From Heliocybe sulcata (lineage: Eukaryota > Basidiomycota > Agaricomycetes > Gloeophyllales > Gloeophyllaceae), in contig ML213537.1 in NCBI GenBank assembly GCA_004369045.1, positions 113,003 to 177,002 on the forward strand: DNA of 64,000 nucleotides, written 5' to 3'. This document shows, piece after piece, positions 43,588 to 56,008 of the stretch; within the stretch, counting starts at the first letter, position 1; each line of letters begins with the position of its first letter. The position numbers were made by a program, and so were the translations under genes. The notes under the pieces are model-generated. The model searched no databases, was not told the origin of the DNA, and saw nothing but the letters and a program-made list of their open reading frames with translations.

Positions 43588-46330
43588 GTACTATGGTGTA
43601 AACGGATCCAAGCGTCGTCAAGAAAGTTGAGGCTGCGCCTCGAGAGTAAACTGTCTCTTGAGTTAGCAATTTTTGTGCCGAATATCCAGAGGCGCCACTT
43701 TGAGGATTGTTTGCGAGTATAACATGGCATGAATGTCGCTGCTGTCCGAGTGCAATGAACGGAACGCCACTCAGCCAAACAGGGCACGCTGAGCGCTCAA
43801 GCCCAGTTAACCGAGTAGCGCTTTCCCTTGCTTTCATGGTTATTACTTGCCGTCCTCGAGTCTGTCAGCAGAAGTTCATTCTTTCCCCAACTACGACCAG
43901 GTAGTACTAGTCAGCCTCCATGAGTCGTTCAGGCGCATTCTTGCAAATTCTGAGTTTATCAGTGTCGCGACAACCGGGCTAGGTTTACGCACCGTCCGCA
44001 TCGGCATGGTCATCCCTTTGGGCGAAAGGGACGACCAGGCTTTGGCTATCAATACTCGATTGAGTTCAATCGCCCAACACTTTGGAACCTTGGTTAGCGC
44101 TTGTCTGGTGATGCTATATGTCAGAAGTGGAACCAGCAAACCAGGGTGAGTCCCAGTGTTGGAGAATAGTCGCGCGCCATCACAAGACGTGGCACCGTTT
44201 TGATTGCTCAGGTTAAAGACTTCTACTTCCAACTGAAGATGAGCGTAGTCTGAGCCTATCCGTGTCCTTCCATCTGTCCCAGCACAATATGTCGCCCGCT
44301 CTTGCGCGCTCTCTCCTGGCGCACTTCGGTGAAAGATTTGCAGTACCGGACGCACGCTTCATGCAGCATATACATCAGAATGATAATGATTTGTCCAAAT
44401 CCTCATCTGAAGCCCCGATGCCCTCGTCACATCGCGTCTATGTATCTCTATCTTCCTTGGTCCGCCCCCCTTCATTCTCCTCAAATACAGACTAACGCGC
44501 GTCGAATGCAGGAAATAGAATAAACTGTGGACGGAATTCAACACGCCCAAGCAACTGATGTCCGAAACCACGCCCAACGCCAATGAAACCACCTGCACCC
44601 CGGCTACAGTACGCTTCTTCATGGAATCTCGTGAAGTGATATGCATATGTTCTACGGACGAAGAGAATCAGCGATGGAATGGACGGTAAGGCACAATCCA
44701 CTTACTACAGATGCCAATAATCAGAACCAATAAGTTATACGCTCTCCCGCCGGCGGATCTTCATGCAACTACGCAGTACGAGTTTCCGCCGTCTCCTCCG
44801 GATTCTTCTGAGACTGGTTGCGACAGGGTGGTGTCATCCTCAGCGGTAGAGGGAGAAGAGAAGAGGACGGTGAAGAAATCCATTTGCTCGTGAAGGTGGG
44901 ACGTGAGCGAGGTCGTTAAGGTGAGAGGAGCTTGGGCTCGGTGGCGAGAGTGATTTCGACCTGATGAGGAGGAGCGACAGATTTGAAGAGCCTTTTATAC
45001 CCTTCCTCATTTTATCCTCGTCATCCGTTTGCTGAGACGACAATAAGCATTGAGACCGCAGAGTCCGTCCCGGAGAGTCGAGCGTGGCGCAAGGTCTGTT
45101 CCAGATCTGCCTTCCATATATGGAAGGTATCGTGGAACGCAACAATAAAGGCCTCCCGTGCGACCCGGCTCTCGTGGCTCTCTTGACAATAAGCAACGGT
45201 GCAGATATTTACGGTGTGTGTTCGAAAACAAAAAGACGATCTCTGATGCAGTATGATGCATTGATTCTGTCAGATCTTCTTCGAACTTGTGAGAGATCGC
45301 CCGAGGATGTTCGCGATCTCGGATCAACCAGAGCTCGCCTCTGATGCCAGCACTTGGCTGAGCTTCTGCAGGTCTCAGTCGCATAATTAACGAGAATGGC
45401 TAACCGTCGCTGCTGCACAGCCCACCGCCGGATTCGACTGCACGCGTCGTCGTCGAGCATGACAACAGGGAGCCGGAACATGTTAAGTTTAATCTGCTCG
45501 AAATCGCCATGAGGCGAAGTGCGGAAGTCTTGGGACCCACGTCCTGTGCCGTCTGCTCTTGCTCCATCATACCTATCTTGCTGGACAATAACAATCGCGG
45601 CGGAAATGGAACGCGGCGGAAGGTTTGGGGCGTTGATATCTAGGTGCGACTCGTGCTGGTAAAGAAACCAGACATTGAAGCAGCGCGTTTTCAGCGGGAT
45701 GCGAAGCTTTTAGTCGAAAATTTCACTGAACCCATGCAAGAGACGCGCTCGTGCGTGGCAAAGACAATGGCGTCTGGAATGCAGCCGCCTCCCTGACCCG
45801 ACCGTGGCTGTATGATCGAGGCTTTGCTTTGGCTACTGCCTATGCTTATCGATATGGTTTTCCGAGGAGGTCTACGCATCTACTCCCAAGAACAATTAAT
45901 CTTGCTATGGAACCGCTATGGATGACCTTTCTGACCATGGTGAGCGTCCTGCTGCGTACCTGCGCTGTACTTGTTCTCATTTCTGGGCCCGAAGCCGGAC
46001 TCCAGGAAGTGATGATGTCGTGGTGCATTCTGGGCTGGGGTACTTTGCCTATATCTGTGGATACGATCTTCCATTTTTCGTCCACAACTTTCCACGGTGA
46101 TTTCACATGGCTTCTAGCTGGACGGCATCCAGCCATCATCATCGAAAGACGGACAATAAGCCGCTCGAGACCGAGGTCGATCGATGCTTTGCCCTCCGAA
46201 GAAGTGTTTCCGAGCAGTCAGGAATCATGACTGGGTACTGAGCGGACTTGGGGACGGGGGACGAAGGGCCCTGTATGCAATTACCCCCCTTCGTCGGAAC
46301 GTATCACGACGGCGATCCCCCTCCATAATT
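43588..46330. repeat. Duplicated 2.7-kb segment, copy 2, function unrecognised
   Basis: Counterpart of 32931-35530. The conserved plus-strand intron is at 45216-45273. The frame before it ends ALVALLTISNGADIYG. A frame at 45751-46230 (159 codons) is longer here than in copy 1, with a hydrophobic C-terminal half. Indels between the copies fall in all frames, so neither copy looks functional. Confidence 0.55.
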
Positions 46331-47561
46331 TGGCGAGGTCTCGACTCCAGGAGACCGCAGCGGCATTGCAAGGGGCTCGTACACCGGAACTATGACCGGA
46401 TTTTGCAGGTTTCGTTCGCTTGGATGATTTCCCTGGTCTTTCTACCCCAAACCACAGTGTAGGACAGCGATGCTTGTTCCTGACGGTGCATAGGTCTTCG
46501 AACCCCTTCTGACGAAGCCAGTGCATATAGTCATGGTTGCCTTTATCCTGGTCTGGGCGTTCCACCTCCCTCCAGTCGTCCGCTGACTCCTGATATCTCT
46601 ACATCCCTTTTGGCAAAGTAGCTCTTTAATCGCTCTCTCGGCATGGATGTGCCCTTGCGGATGACCATACCCTGGCGCCTACTTTGTCACTGGTGACCGT
46701 ACCGTTACTCAGCATGTAGGTGCCACACTCGTTGCTCGGAACGGGAAGACACTGCCCGGCAACTCTAATCTCACTCGAGAACGGTCGTCGTAAGAACTCC
46801 GGCAGGTAGATTTACCAAGCTCTTAACCATAGCTGCTTCCCTCGAGGCAGGGATGCGTCATCCTTTGTGGTGTAATCTTCGGTGCGTCTTCGTAACCAGT
46901 GAATTGGTGTGTGGCGCTCTGTCATGATCTCCGCCCCGCCCTGGTATCCGCTGATTCATGCTCCGAACTTAGGTGCATCTGTTCCTCTTGTCGTCGAGTT
47001 CTCAAGGGCCCTCCGTGGATCACCCGGGTCGCCTTCCGTTCTTCACCTACGAATCTGCCCGCACGTGAATCGAATAGTGTTTGATCGGTGACTTCATTCA
47101 CAAGCTCACCCAGCACTTTCTTCGGCATTCCGAGCCAGGCAGTAATATGGTAGGTGGCCTGGGACGCTCTCACAGATCATCGCGTGAAATCCTCCGGAGC
47201 AAACTGTCATCCTAGCTCTGGGATGAGCAAAGAGTGCTTCATACTACCATCAAAGTGCAGCGAGAGTGTCTGCGAGTGACTCTAGGTGGGCCGGTAGAGC
47301 GTCTGCGCTCTCCCCAAACGCCCATTACGGGTGCGTGTCGATACCATTTATACCTTAAAACAGCATCGTTCAGCTGCTGCTCGCATATGGGAAAGCAATA
47401 ACCCCGAAGACTAAAAATGGCTCGCCAGTTGTGGGTCCAGTCGATTCGGCCCCGCCCACAATCACCAACTGCTGGGGATTGGGCCTTCCTCTGGAGACAT
47501 GACTGACCATAACCGCAATAGCCCTACCTCGGGGAGGCCGGGTGACTGTATTCCCCATGAC
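46331..47561. other. Intergenic, no gene recognised
   Basis: Between the end of the second duplicated block and the oxygenase E promoter. Only short frames occur, several overlapping antisense (46899-47084, 46922-47173). Confidence 0.45.
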
Positions 47562-47569
47562 TATATATT
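47562..47569 (+). promoter_or_regulatory. TATA box of oxygenase E
   Basis: TATATATT, 45 bp upstream of the start codon at 47614. Confidence 0.5.
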
Positions 47570-47613
47570 CAACTGTTTGGAGATGCGCACTCTAACCCTG
47601 TCTCCTCCGCAAC

Positions 47614-49205
47614 ATGCCCGGCCGAGCTCTGCCACATGTTGACGAATATACTCCAGCACCTCCACCGACTGAAGATTGTACGTCCAGGGCTATCTAGAGT
47701 CGACCTGCCTGACTGTGCTTGCTTCTAGTGGACTACGCTGACCTTCCTATCGTTGACTTGAGCAAAGCTAGCACGGCTAACGGGAGAGCAGAGCTTGCGA
47801 TCATCGCACGCGATGCTATGAGGACGCGAGGTTTCGTGTATGCTATAAACCACGGTTATACACCAGCACAGGTATACATTGTCTCACTTCCCGCTCGAGT
47901 ATATGGAGGATTTTGAATTGCGTCAGACTAAGCGGGTATTCGACATCGCAAACATCCCGTTTGAAGAGGTTGATAAAGAAGAGAAGCTCCTGTACTCGAA
48001 TGATATCAAGGCGACAGGATCATGGGAAGGGTACAAGCCACGTAGCTATTGGGTGAGCGCGCTGTCGCCGATACGATACCTGTTGCTGACGCAGAGATCC
48101 CGTACAGCATATTAGTAACGGTGTCCAGGACCAGAATGAGCATTATAATGGTAGGCCGTTGCCGTAAAATAGCCGCTGGTTTTAATTCCCTGTTCGCACA
48201 GTCAATCCCGACGTCTATAGGAAACAGCACCCGCAAGCTCTTCGTCCTGTTCTTCCAGAGATCGATGCGTTCGTGAAGCACTGTCATGTTAACATAGTCC
48301 ATCCCATGCTGAGGTTCGTGCTGCTTCAATCAGCTATCACCCTCGCTGCGCACCATTGTCTCATTCGTGATTAGGCTGCTGGCTCGCGGTCTCGAACTAC
48401 CCGAAGAATATCTGGTCAATCTAATGAGATACGAAGTACCCCAGGAGTCATACTGTGAGTGCTGCCGCCGGCTTCTGGATCTGCGTATCGCGTGTTGACT
48501 GATGGACCTGCCAGTGCGATTCATCAAATAGTACGCGTCTGAGCACTTGGCAATATGTTGGGTACTCAGTATGCCTTGATACAGTTATCCGCGATCGGCA
48601 GAGGAAGAAGCCAAGACGAACAATGTTTGGCTCAAAGGCCACACAGGTACGTCTGCGTTCTGCCTAGTTTCCAACCGTACGAGCTATACCCTGCTCTCTG
48701 CAGATTTTGGCGGCATCACCGTCCTCTGGAGTCAGCCCGTGGCCGCTCTGCAGATCCTGTCTCCTGAAGGCAAGTGGCTGTGGGTAAAGCACATCGAGAA
48801 CGCGCTCGTAAGCCGACCCTTACTCCCTGTCACCTTCGTCTCAAACATGTGCTTCAGGTGATCAACATCGGCGATGCACTCGAGTTCGTCTCTGGGGGAT
48901 TCTACAAGGCCACGATCCATCGCGTCGTGCAACCCCCTCCTTCGCAGCGCGGGTATACGCGACTCGGCGTATACTACTTCGCGATGATGGAGAACGACGT
49001 TCTCCTGAAGCCTCTGGAAGAAAGCGGAGTTATAAATAGGGTCGGGATACAGACCGATCGCCTGCCCGAGAAGGGGAAGGAGCCGACCATGGAAATGCAC
49101 AGGAGGGCAAGGACGAGTGCCTTTGGCAAGAGTGAGGTCGCTAAGGGCGAGGCGGGTGTAGATACGGAGGTCCTCAACGGGGTGCTGGTCAAGCACTATA
49201 ACTGA
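47614..49205 (+). CDS. 2-oxoglutarate/Fe(II)-dependent oxygenase E (IPNS-like)
   Basis: Exons 47614-47677, 47729-47871, 47927-48052, 48108-48150, 48202-48313, 48375-48454, 48515-48530, 48585-48646, 48704-48807, 48858-49205 give 365 aa; exon sizes equal those of copy C exactly, including the 16-nt exon 7. The iron site is His214-x-Asp216 (GHTDFGG) and His271 (ATIHRVV). It is the only member on the plus strand and the most diverged of the three intact ones (GLELPEEYLVN, EVPQESY, TAL changes through the C-terminal half), with a GT rather than GC donor in intron 8. It probably represents the older locus from which B and C descend, or an independent paralogue. Its downstream neighbour is a convergent MFS sugar trans-porter 370 bp away; a joint role is not shown by the sequence. 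Confidence 0.88.
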
Positions 49206-49576
49206 TGTAGCTTGAGCCGAGTGTACGTATCTTGACCTGGTGGGCGTGCGGCGGAGTCCTCTGTCCTCTGCCGTTCTTGGAGCCAGTATTAGTCTACGGG
49301 AACTTCATCTTTTCCTGTGCGGAAATAGCTAATAGGCCACTTTTAAACCGGCTGCGTTATGCGTGCGCCTAAATATCTCACAAGTCTGCTACGCGGATGG
49401 CGAGTGACCGGAACTTTGACTCTCCTGACAGATCAAGCAGTAGTGTCAATGTGTCTAAAATTACAAATGAGCAATCGTACAATGGGCATCAAACATCACC
49501 TTCGTCAGCCAACATATAAGATTACATGACAGCATCCTCACTCAAGATCGTGGATACACTACAAGTACAACCCCCG
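49206..49576. other. 3' intergenic between convergent oxygenase E and the sugar transporter
   Basis: No gene seen. It must contain both 3' ends. Confidence 0.5.
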
Positions 49577-51562
49577 TTACACCTTCTGGTGGATCGACTT
49601 CTCGGACGTCGTATCCTGCGCTTCGTGCTCCATCACTGTAAAATGGTGTGAGAGCCGATAAGCAGAAAGGCGAGAAAAAACGCACCTCGCTCCTGGCGCT
49701 CGATGTCCTCTCTCCGCTTGGCGGCCGACACAGTGCCGAAGATGATGTCCATCTCCTCGAGCGAGCGGCCCTTGGTCTCGGGGATAAGCAGCGAGAAGAC
49801 GGCCATGCCCGCAATGTTGATCGTGGCGAACATCAGGAAGATCTTGTAGCCCAGGTCGGTCACCAGCGACGGCGTGACCTTGGAGACGACAAAGTCTGAG
49901 GAAGAATAGTCAGGTGTCTATGAATGGAGAGGCGAGGACAGGAAGACGCACTCCAGAGCCACTGAGACGCGCTCGCGCAGGCGAGCCCGTAGTGCCGCGT
50001 GCGCGTGGGGAAGATATCCGAGACGTACACCCACGGAAGCGGGCCCCACCCCATCGAGTAGAAGCACACGTAAATGTACAGCATCGCCGCCATCGCCTTG
50101 CTCGCCACCGGCGGCTGGAAGCCCTCGCCCGTCGGCGGCGGGTGCGTCTTGAGGATCGCGCCAATAATGAAGAACAATACGCCCATGCCCACCGCCGAGA
50201 CCACCAAGCTCAGCTTCCGCCCGAGACTCTCGACGAGGAAGAACACGAACAGGGCCGTCGCGACCACCTTGACGATCCCGTAGATCCCCGACGCGAGCAG
50301 CGAGTTCGCCGTGCCCGTGTACCCGATGGACTGGAAGATCTGCGGCGCGTAGTACGAGACGGAGTTCTGGCCGGACCACTGCTGCAGGAGGAAGATGACG
50401 AACGCGATGACGAAGCGGATGAAGTTGCCCTTGCCGAGGAAGGCCTCTCTGAGCCCAAGGCCCTGCCGAGCCGTGCGCTCCTCGTTGATCGCGGCCTCGA
50501 TCTCCGCGAGCTCGTACAGCACGGCCTCGGACTCGGGCGATTCTTTGCGGAGGTAGGCGATGTTCGCGAGCGCGTCGTGGTTGCGACCGACGGACGCGAG
50601 CCAACGGGGTGATTCCTGGCGGAATTAGGTTGCGTAAGGAATGGCGTATGCAGAGGACATACCTTGACGGTCAGCAGGCCGAGGCACATCATGCCCGCGG
50701 GGACGAGCTGGAAGCCGAATGGGATACGCCAGATCTTCGCGCCCGTCTGGTGCAAACTGACGCCCACTGATAGCCAGATGTTTAAAAGGATGATTTTACG
50801 AAGAAGATAAAATGAGCGTACGGTTGATAAAGTAGGAGATCATGACGCCGATGGCCACCATGATCTGGAAGAGACCGGTAATCCGGCCACGCACTTCCTT
50901 GGGCGAGCACTCGGAGACGTAGGCAGGTGCAATAGCGGAGATGGCACCGATGCCGAAACCCGCGATGACACGGCCGCCGTAAATGTAGCCTAGTCCACGG
51001 CTACCACCGGCAATGGTTTGGAGGATCTAGCCAACGATTATCCACAGGCGAACATGTGCAGCGTAACAGGCTCACTCACTGCTCCGACTGCAAAAATGAT
51101 AGTGTAGCCCAGCAGGGGATACTTTCTACCATATCGCGCTGCAGATGCCATGAGTGGCGATACGGGGAATAAGCGCTAAGCTTTGAGAGACCTACCGGAG
51201 AGAGGGGCACTGCTCAGAGCGCCAAAGAAAGCACCGGCCTGAAGCACCGCCACGACATTGGACGAGATTTCGTTCTTCTTTGCCGTATCCACCTTGCCAT
51301 CGGTGAAGGCTCCGAAATGCTCCAGGAAGTAATTCTGTGAGACGACGCCACCGCCGACACCACTGCAGGCCGAGGTAAGTTTCGAGCACGGATCTGTGCG
51401 ACAAATATGCATTTCACGCACGTATCGTAACCAAAGAGCACGATACCCCAATATGCCACGAAAGCCAGCCCTATTCGCATGATTTGAGTTTGGTCCGGGG
51501 ACATTGGGAAAGAGGGACTTACAGTAAACGCGGCTGTTCTTGAAGAAGCTTTCCCCTGCCAT
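49577..51562 (-). CDS. MFS sugar/quinate-type transporter
   Basis: Exons in coding order: 51562-51523, 51470-51422, 51362-51196, 51138-51080, 51026-50822, 50766-50663, 50615-49952, 49895-49686, 49635-49577. All are GT-AG with correct phases, giving 518 aa, normal for the sugar porter family. Family signatures: FGYDTGVGGG in TM1, a GRK signature after TM2 (ARYGRKYP), GRVIAGFGIGAIS in TM4, SPRWL in the central loop, QQWSGQNSVSYYAP in TM7 and PETKGRSLEEMD after TM12. Twelve membrane helices are expected at the plasma membrane, importing hexose or a related polyol or acid by proton symport. The substrate cannot be read from the sequence. The hydrophilic tail ends SEKSIHQKV. The promoter has a TATA box 100 bp upstream. 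No lesion. Confidence 0.92.
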
Positions 51563-51660
51563 TGAGATGCAGCGAGCGGACGTTGTGCAGGACAGCGACG
51601 AAGCAGCGGCGACGTTGCGCAGGACAGCGACCGAGGAGCGGACAAAGGACGTCCTCGCTG

Positions 51661-51668
51661 CTTATATA
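51661..51668 (-). promoter_or_regulatory. TATA box of the sugar transporter
   Basis: TATATAAG on the minus strand, about 100 bp upstream of the start codon. Confidence 0.5.
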
Positions 51669-54641
51669 CAAATTCGGAACGCGGGGAATCCGGGCACGCG
51701 GCCTCTCCGTGCCTGAATTTCAAGCGGCCCGGCGGCCCGGAATGCGGGGTGCTAATTGATTCGCCCCTTCCCCGTGGGGTCAGCAAGCGGCTAGTCGACT
51801 TTGGTGAAATTAACTAAAATTAAGTCATCAATGGAGAGGGAGGAGAAGGAGGAAAGCAGATAGCAGTTAGCTCTAGACGCAAGCTTTAGTATTCGAAAAA
51901 CATGCGCGAGAGCATGGATGCCCATGCAATCAGAGTTCGTAGGGCACGACCGTGGGAAACAGTACAAACTCCGAACTAACTCTCGAATCGAGTCTTGTAA
52001 CGTCTTTGCATTTATGCTTAAGTCCATCTGCAGTAGAATTGTTCATGAGGTGTATTCCATGCTCTCTAGGACATGCAATTATCTTTGCTAGTAAGGAGAC
52101 CTGTTGTCATCACATGCATATTCATCGAGGATGGCACCGGTGTACAGGGAGAACCTGGAAGTCCGACTTATATTTCAAACTCAGTTATAGACTATAACTA
52201 CCACTGGCCGTTGACTTGAACAGCGCCATGTTCATTACGGAAGGTCCGGCGGGCAAGAAGCTACAAAGACGGTCAAGTATATGTTTATCGTGACGCAAAC
52301 TGTCCGTTAGAGGGCCAAATAGGCAGAGCACGGATGGCCGATCATCCTTCTTTCCATGCCCTTGCGCGTCCCGAATATGCCACGCCCTGTTGGCGCCACG
52401 AATAGCACTAGCGACAGCAATCATCGAGGCAAGCCTTATCCGTACATTTTTCTAGGAGCAATAGTCTGACTTTCCCCATGTTTGACAGCCACTAGCTCCG
52501 CGCTAGGAATGGACCGGCGCATCATTACGACAGCGTATGTCAGCGACGTGCAGTTTGGCATGCGAATGCGACAATCCCGGCCCGCTAGAACGCGGCATCC
52601 ATCCAGACATACGGCATCACCTTTCTCAAAACTGACTTAAACTCCAGGGTGACACCGTATTAGGCTCACCGAGGAAATTCTGGAGGTCGGCGATTCAACG
52701 CGGCCAATAGGTAAGATCAGACATATCTATCATCTACACTCTCTCACGCACTCCTTCGAGGCCATGCTGGATTAGCCTATTGGCTAAGCGAGTACAGAGA
52801 CTCGGTCCTACAATGCATTCTTGATCGGCGCAGACTCGGGCAGAAAGGCATTCATGCCGCATCGCAGGTAGTGTCTTTGAAGATATGGATCGCCAAAACC
52901 TACAGGTCAAGCTTCAAGATCTGCGTGGAACCTCCCTATGCCGATAGGCTATCTGAGACTAACTGTAGACTGGCCTCGCCGTGGCGCCGCACAGGCCTGG
53001 TCAAGTTTCCACGGCTTACGCACGCCGACGTCGTTTCCTCTTCTCGAAGCGCTAGATCATTCAGTCTCACGAGCGGTTCTTCTCTTTGAAGATCGCGAAG
53101 TCGAAGATATAGCCTGGGAGCGACTGTCGAATTGCTTGGATCAATTTCAATTTACCTGTGTTGAACGTTGAGTCGTACGTCGCAGATCCTTGCTCATTGA
53201 GGTACGTCTGATCTCCTGTCATAGGGTCCAGCTTGCTCCTGCTCCTAGGTCTTTAACTTCACTTCAGCTAAAGATTGCTTCCCGCGAGACGAGAAGACTT
53301 GCGTGGTGGTCTTCGCGTGCGAGCGATCATGCTGTCGGCACTCCGCAGAGTCCGTCAGTTCACAACCACGGCGGGCGAGTGGTGGCACCATCCTTCTGGT
53401 GCGATCTTCGTTGTCATTTCTCACGTACGTGCAGCCATAGTTTGCACTATTTTCCACCGCTCTTGTAGACGTTCTGGTGACCTCTCGTTCAGTAAACCGG
53501 ATTCGCAATGCAAGAAGGGTGAGTTTGTACCACGATGCGCTCTTCTGCATGCAAGATAAACACTCCGCTTTCACGCGGGCACTGAAGTTGGGCGTAGTAC
53601 GATCCTCACAACCTCGGATGCGGAATGCACTGAGCGATTTTCTTCACATTGGATAAGCATTTTGATTGCGTCAAGAGTAAGTCGTAGCGAGAGGAGCTCT
53701 TTCGGTCTCAGTTGCGCCACATTCTGCCACATTCTTGCAAGTTCCGACTTATTAGGCACGCGATCTGACGATCTTCTAACGCAACCGATTTCTCCCTCCT
53801 CTTGCTTCTTCCTGTTGACACGACCTAACGATACTAGTGGCAAGCATGCGACGTGGACAGCCCATTATTCATTATTCAGCATACGGGACTCCGGGAGCTC
53901 CATCAGCAAGTATGTCTCGGTGCTCGCCAGCATTCAAATATTCACGGGCAACTCCCGATGTCCCTTCAATCTCTTTCCAACCTTTTCCCGCGTTCTGGAC
54001 ATTCCTACTGGTTTTGTTTCCGCACTTTTTGGCTCGGAGCTAGCTGCTCAATCCGGTATGAACGCCAAAAACTGGCTAAGAATGTCCTGGACTCTATCAA
54101 TCTGATACAATCAGCTAGACGGGTCGTACCTGGACACACGTCAACGAAGTATCCATATGATGGATATCGCGCGTGCGACCTGTCTGTCTATGCGTGTCCC
54201 TAGCCGGCAATTACCTGATATGCCTACTAGCTGCTAGGAGCGCCCATCAAGATGAGTTTTCCTATTGATGTTTATTCGCCCCTGCCTGGGCCATGAAGTA
54301 GTGGTGCTCCGTTGCGCATGTTGGTCTGCAGCTCTGCAGTCTCCCTCGGTCAGTCATTAATTAGTCAGGAAACGTCAGCGGACTTTCAGTGCAAGCTCGG
54401 GACTGACGCGAGCTTACACTTCGGTATATAGGTTTAGCGGAAGGTGCCGGACGCAATATCGCGCTATGATCTGTTCCGGCTCAACCGCATGATCTTGAAG
54501 TGCACATAAAGCTCCCTGTATCCTAGCCTGGTACTTGGGCGGAACAGATGATCGGGAATCCTGCTGTATTCTGGGTTCCCGGCGGTGGTGGCGCATCAGT
54601 GCTGTCAGTAGGATGCACTGCACGCCGATGCCCCGATTACG

Positions 54642-54710
54642 CAGTCTGCTGGCCACATACCCAACCGGATCGACCGCGCGGTTTGGCCAGCCAACTTCGT
54701 ACTCGTTGAT
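54642..54710. repeat. 69-bp dispersed repeat, copy 2
   Basis: See 37772-37840. In both places the repeat lies a few hundred to about 1,400 bp upstream of Nup107-homologous sequence on the same strand, so it may simply be the distal 5' flank carried along in that duplication. Confidence 0.5.
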
Positions 54711-54745
54711 AACGAGAAGCTAGGAGGCTATCGCCAGCCCTGCTG

Positions 54746-54757
54746 CCCCCCCCCCCC
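54746..54757. repeat. Poly-C tract (12 nt)
   Basis: Uninterrupted run of twelve C residues, the longest homopolymer I noticed in the window. Confidence 0.8.
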
Positions 54758-56008
54758 CTCGAGGCCATACGCTATTCCCTCGACTTTCTCCATTGCGCTC
54801 TCCGGCAACATCCGCTAGTTATCTTCCTCGGTCTCGCCGACTCCAGCCTAGCTCTCCCCAGAGGCCGTGTCTCTGTGCTCTAATCGCCGCAACTCTCCCT
54901 GCCGGCTTGCTAGCACCATTGGTCCCACCCCATCCGCCATATCATATGTGTAGAAGAACCTCACTGGACGGACACACGCTACTTGTTTTCGCGTGCCACT
55001 CCTGACTGACCTGGAGACTCCGGCGGCTCATACTGAGATCATGGTCATAGCACGGAAGCAACTGCAAGTGCGCTCTGATTGCTCGTCATTGCCAGAGGTT
55101 TGAACGCTGTAAACATGCATCGTTCACATTCGTCCGGCCACCTACGCGCCCTCCTGCGTCGTCGCTCGACCGGGGTATTTGTTCAACCCGCTGGTATCAG
55201 AGTCGTGTGGGACGGTGTATGTATAACGACGTACGCGTGGCGTAGTGTGGAGGACGTTAGCAACCGGCTTATGTACGACGACGGTCTGGTGCGTCGAGTC
55301 GCCGCGTGGACTCGGGCTCGGGTAAGTTAAGGATTCTCGAAACAACTTCTGCCTGGCCAAGGAGCGGCGAGACTCCAGAGGCTCTCAGGGAACATGGGGG
55401 TGCGTACAAGTCGAATATTTACTTTGTGCTGGTGAAGAGATGCGGTGTTAAGGAGGAGGTGCCGAGGCCGCGTGTTAATGCTCGAGTGAAGGAGTGTTAA
55501 GTCCAAGATTCGCCGCGCTGCGAAGGGCCAGGAGACGAATATCAGTGCTGCCAACAGACCACTCACATAGCCAGTGCACGACGAGCAAGTTAGTACTTAA
55601 GCCGTATTTATATGCGGCGGGTTTCCATTGGATAATAAAGAAAACGACAGGATACGGATTGCTCGAAGGAGTATACGATTAGGATGTATTCGCTGATGGT
55701 TCCCCAAACACGGCAAAACGTAATTATTGAGTCCTGTTGTTAACGGCTTATTGTTAGTGGAACGACGCTGCCTGGTCCTCCCCAGCTCTAAGGCCTGAAT
55801 TCGCCCTCGGATATCTGGGAAAACGCCACATACGTCAATATATCCAAATAATTACCGCCACCGAAATCCGAACCGACGCGTCCAACGCGTCCACATCCAA
55901 GCCACATCTCCTCGTCCAAGCCACATCTCCTCGCGTCCTCGCTTTAGGCACAATATCGCGTTCGGCGCGTACCACTTATTCTGCAACACCAGAGGAGCGA
56001 CGAGCAGG

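Larger units (their letters stand above)
51669..56008. other. 4.3-kb gene-poor region
   Basis: No gene is supported. The best candidate relic is the plus-strand frame 52938-53171, whose second half (ALDHSVSRAVLLFEDREVEDIAWERL) resembles the C-terminal pattern of polypore F-box-type proteins; without further exons this is only a suggestion. Other frames (53275-53559, 53662-54105) are Ser- or Arg-rich and overlap antisense. A 69-bp repeat and a poly-C tract lie at 54.6-54.8 kb. A TGGTATCAGAG string at 55193 resembles a retroelement primer-binding site, but no LTR pair flanks it. Confidence 0.4.

Noticed and set aside
49914-50612. 232-codon plus-strand and 228-codon minus-strand alternative frames
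   Set aside because: Both overlap exon 7 of the sugar transporter, whose true frame has the sugar-porter signatures; Arg-rich composition is a GC-rich shadow.
28635-51562. A classical biosynthetic gene cluster
   Set aside because: Oxygenases and a transporter are present, but there is no PKS, NRPS, terpene synthase, DMATS or cluster regulator in the window.
55185-55215. Retroelement primer-binding-site-like TGGTATCAGAG
   Set aside because: No LTR end beside it and no gag-pol frame nearby; a chance match is likely.
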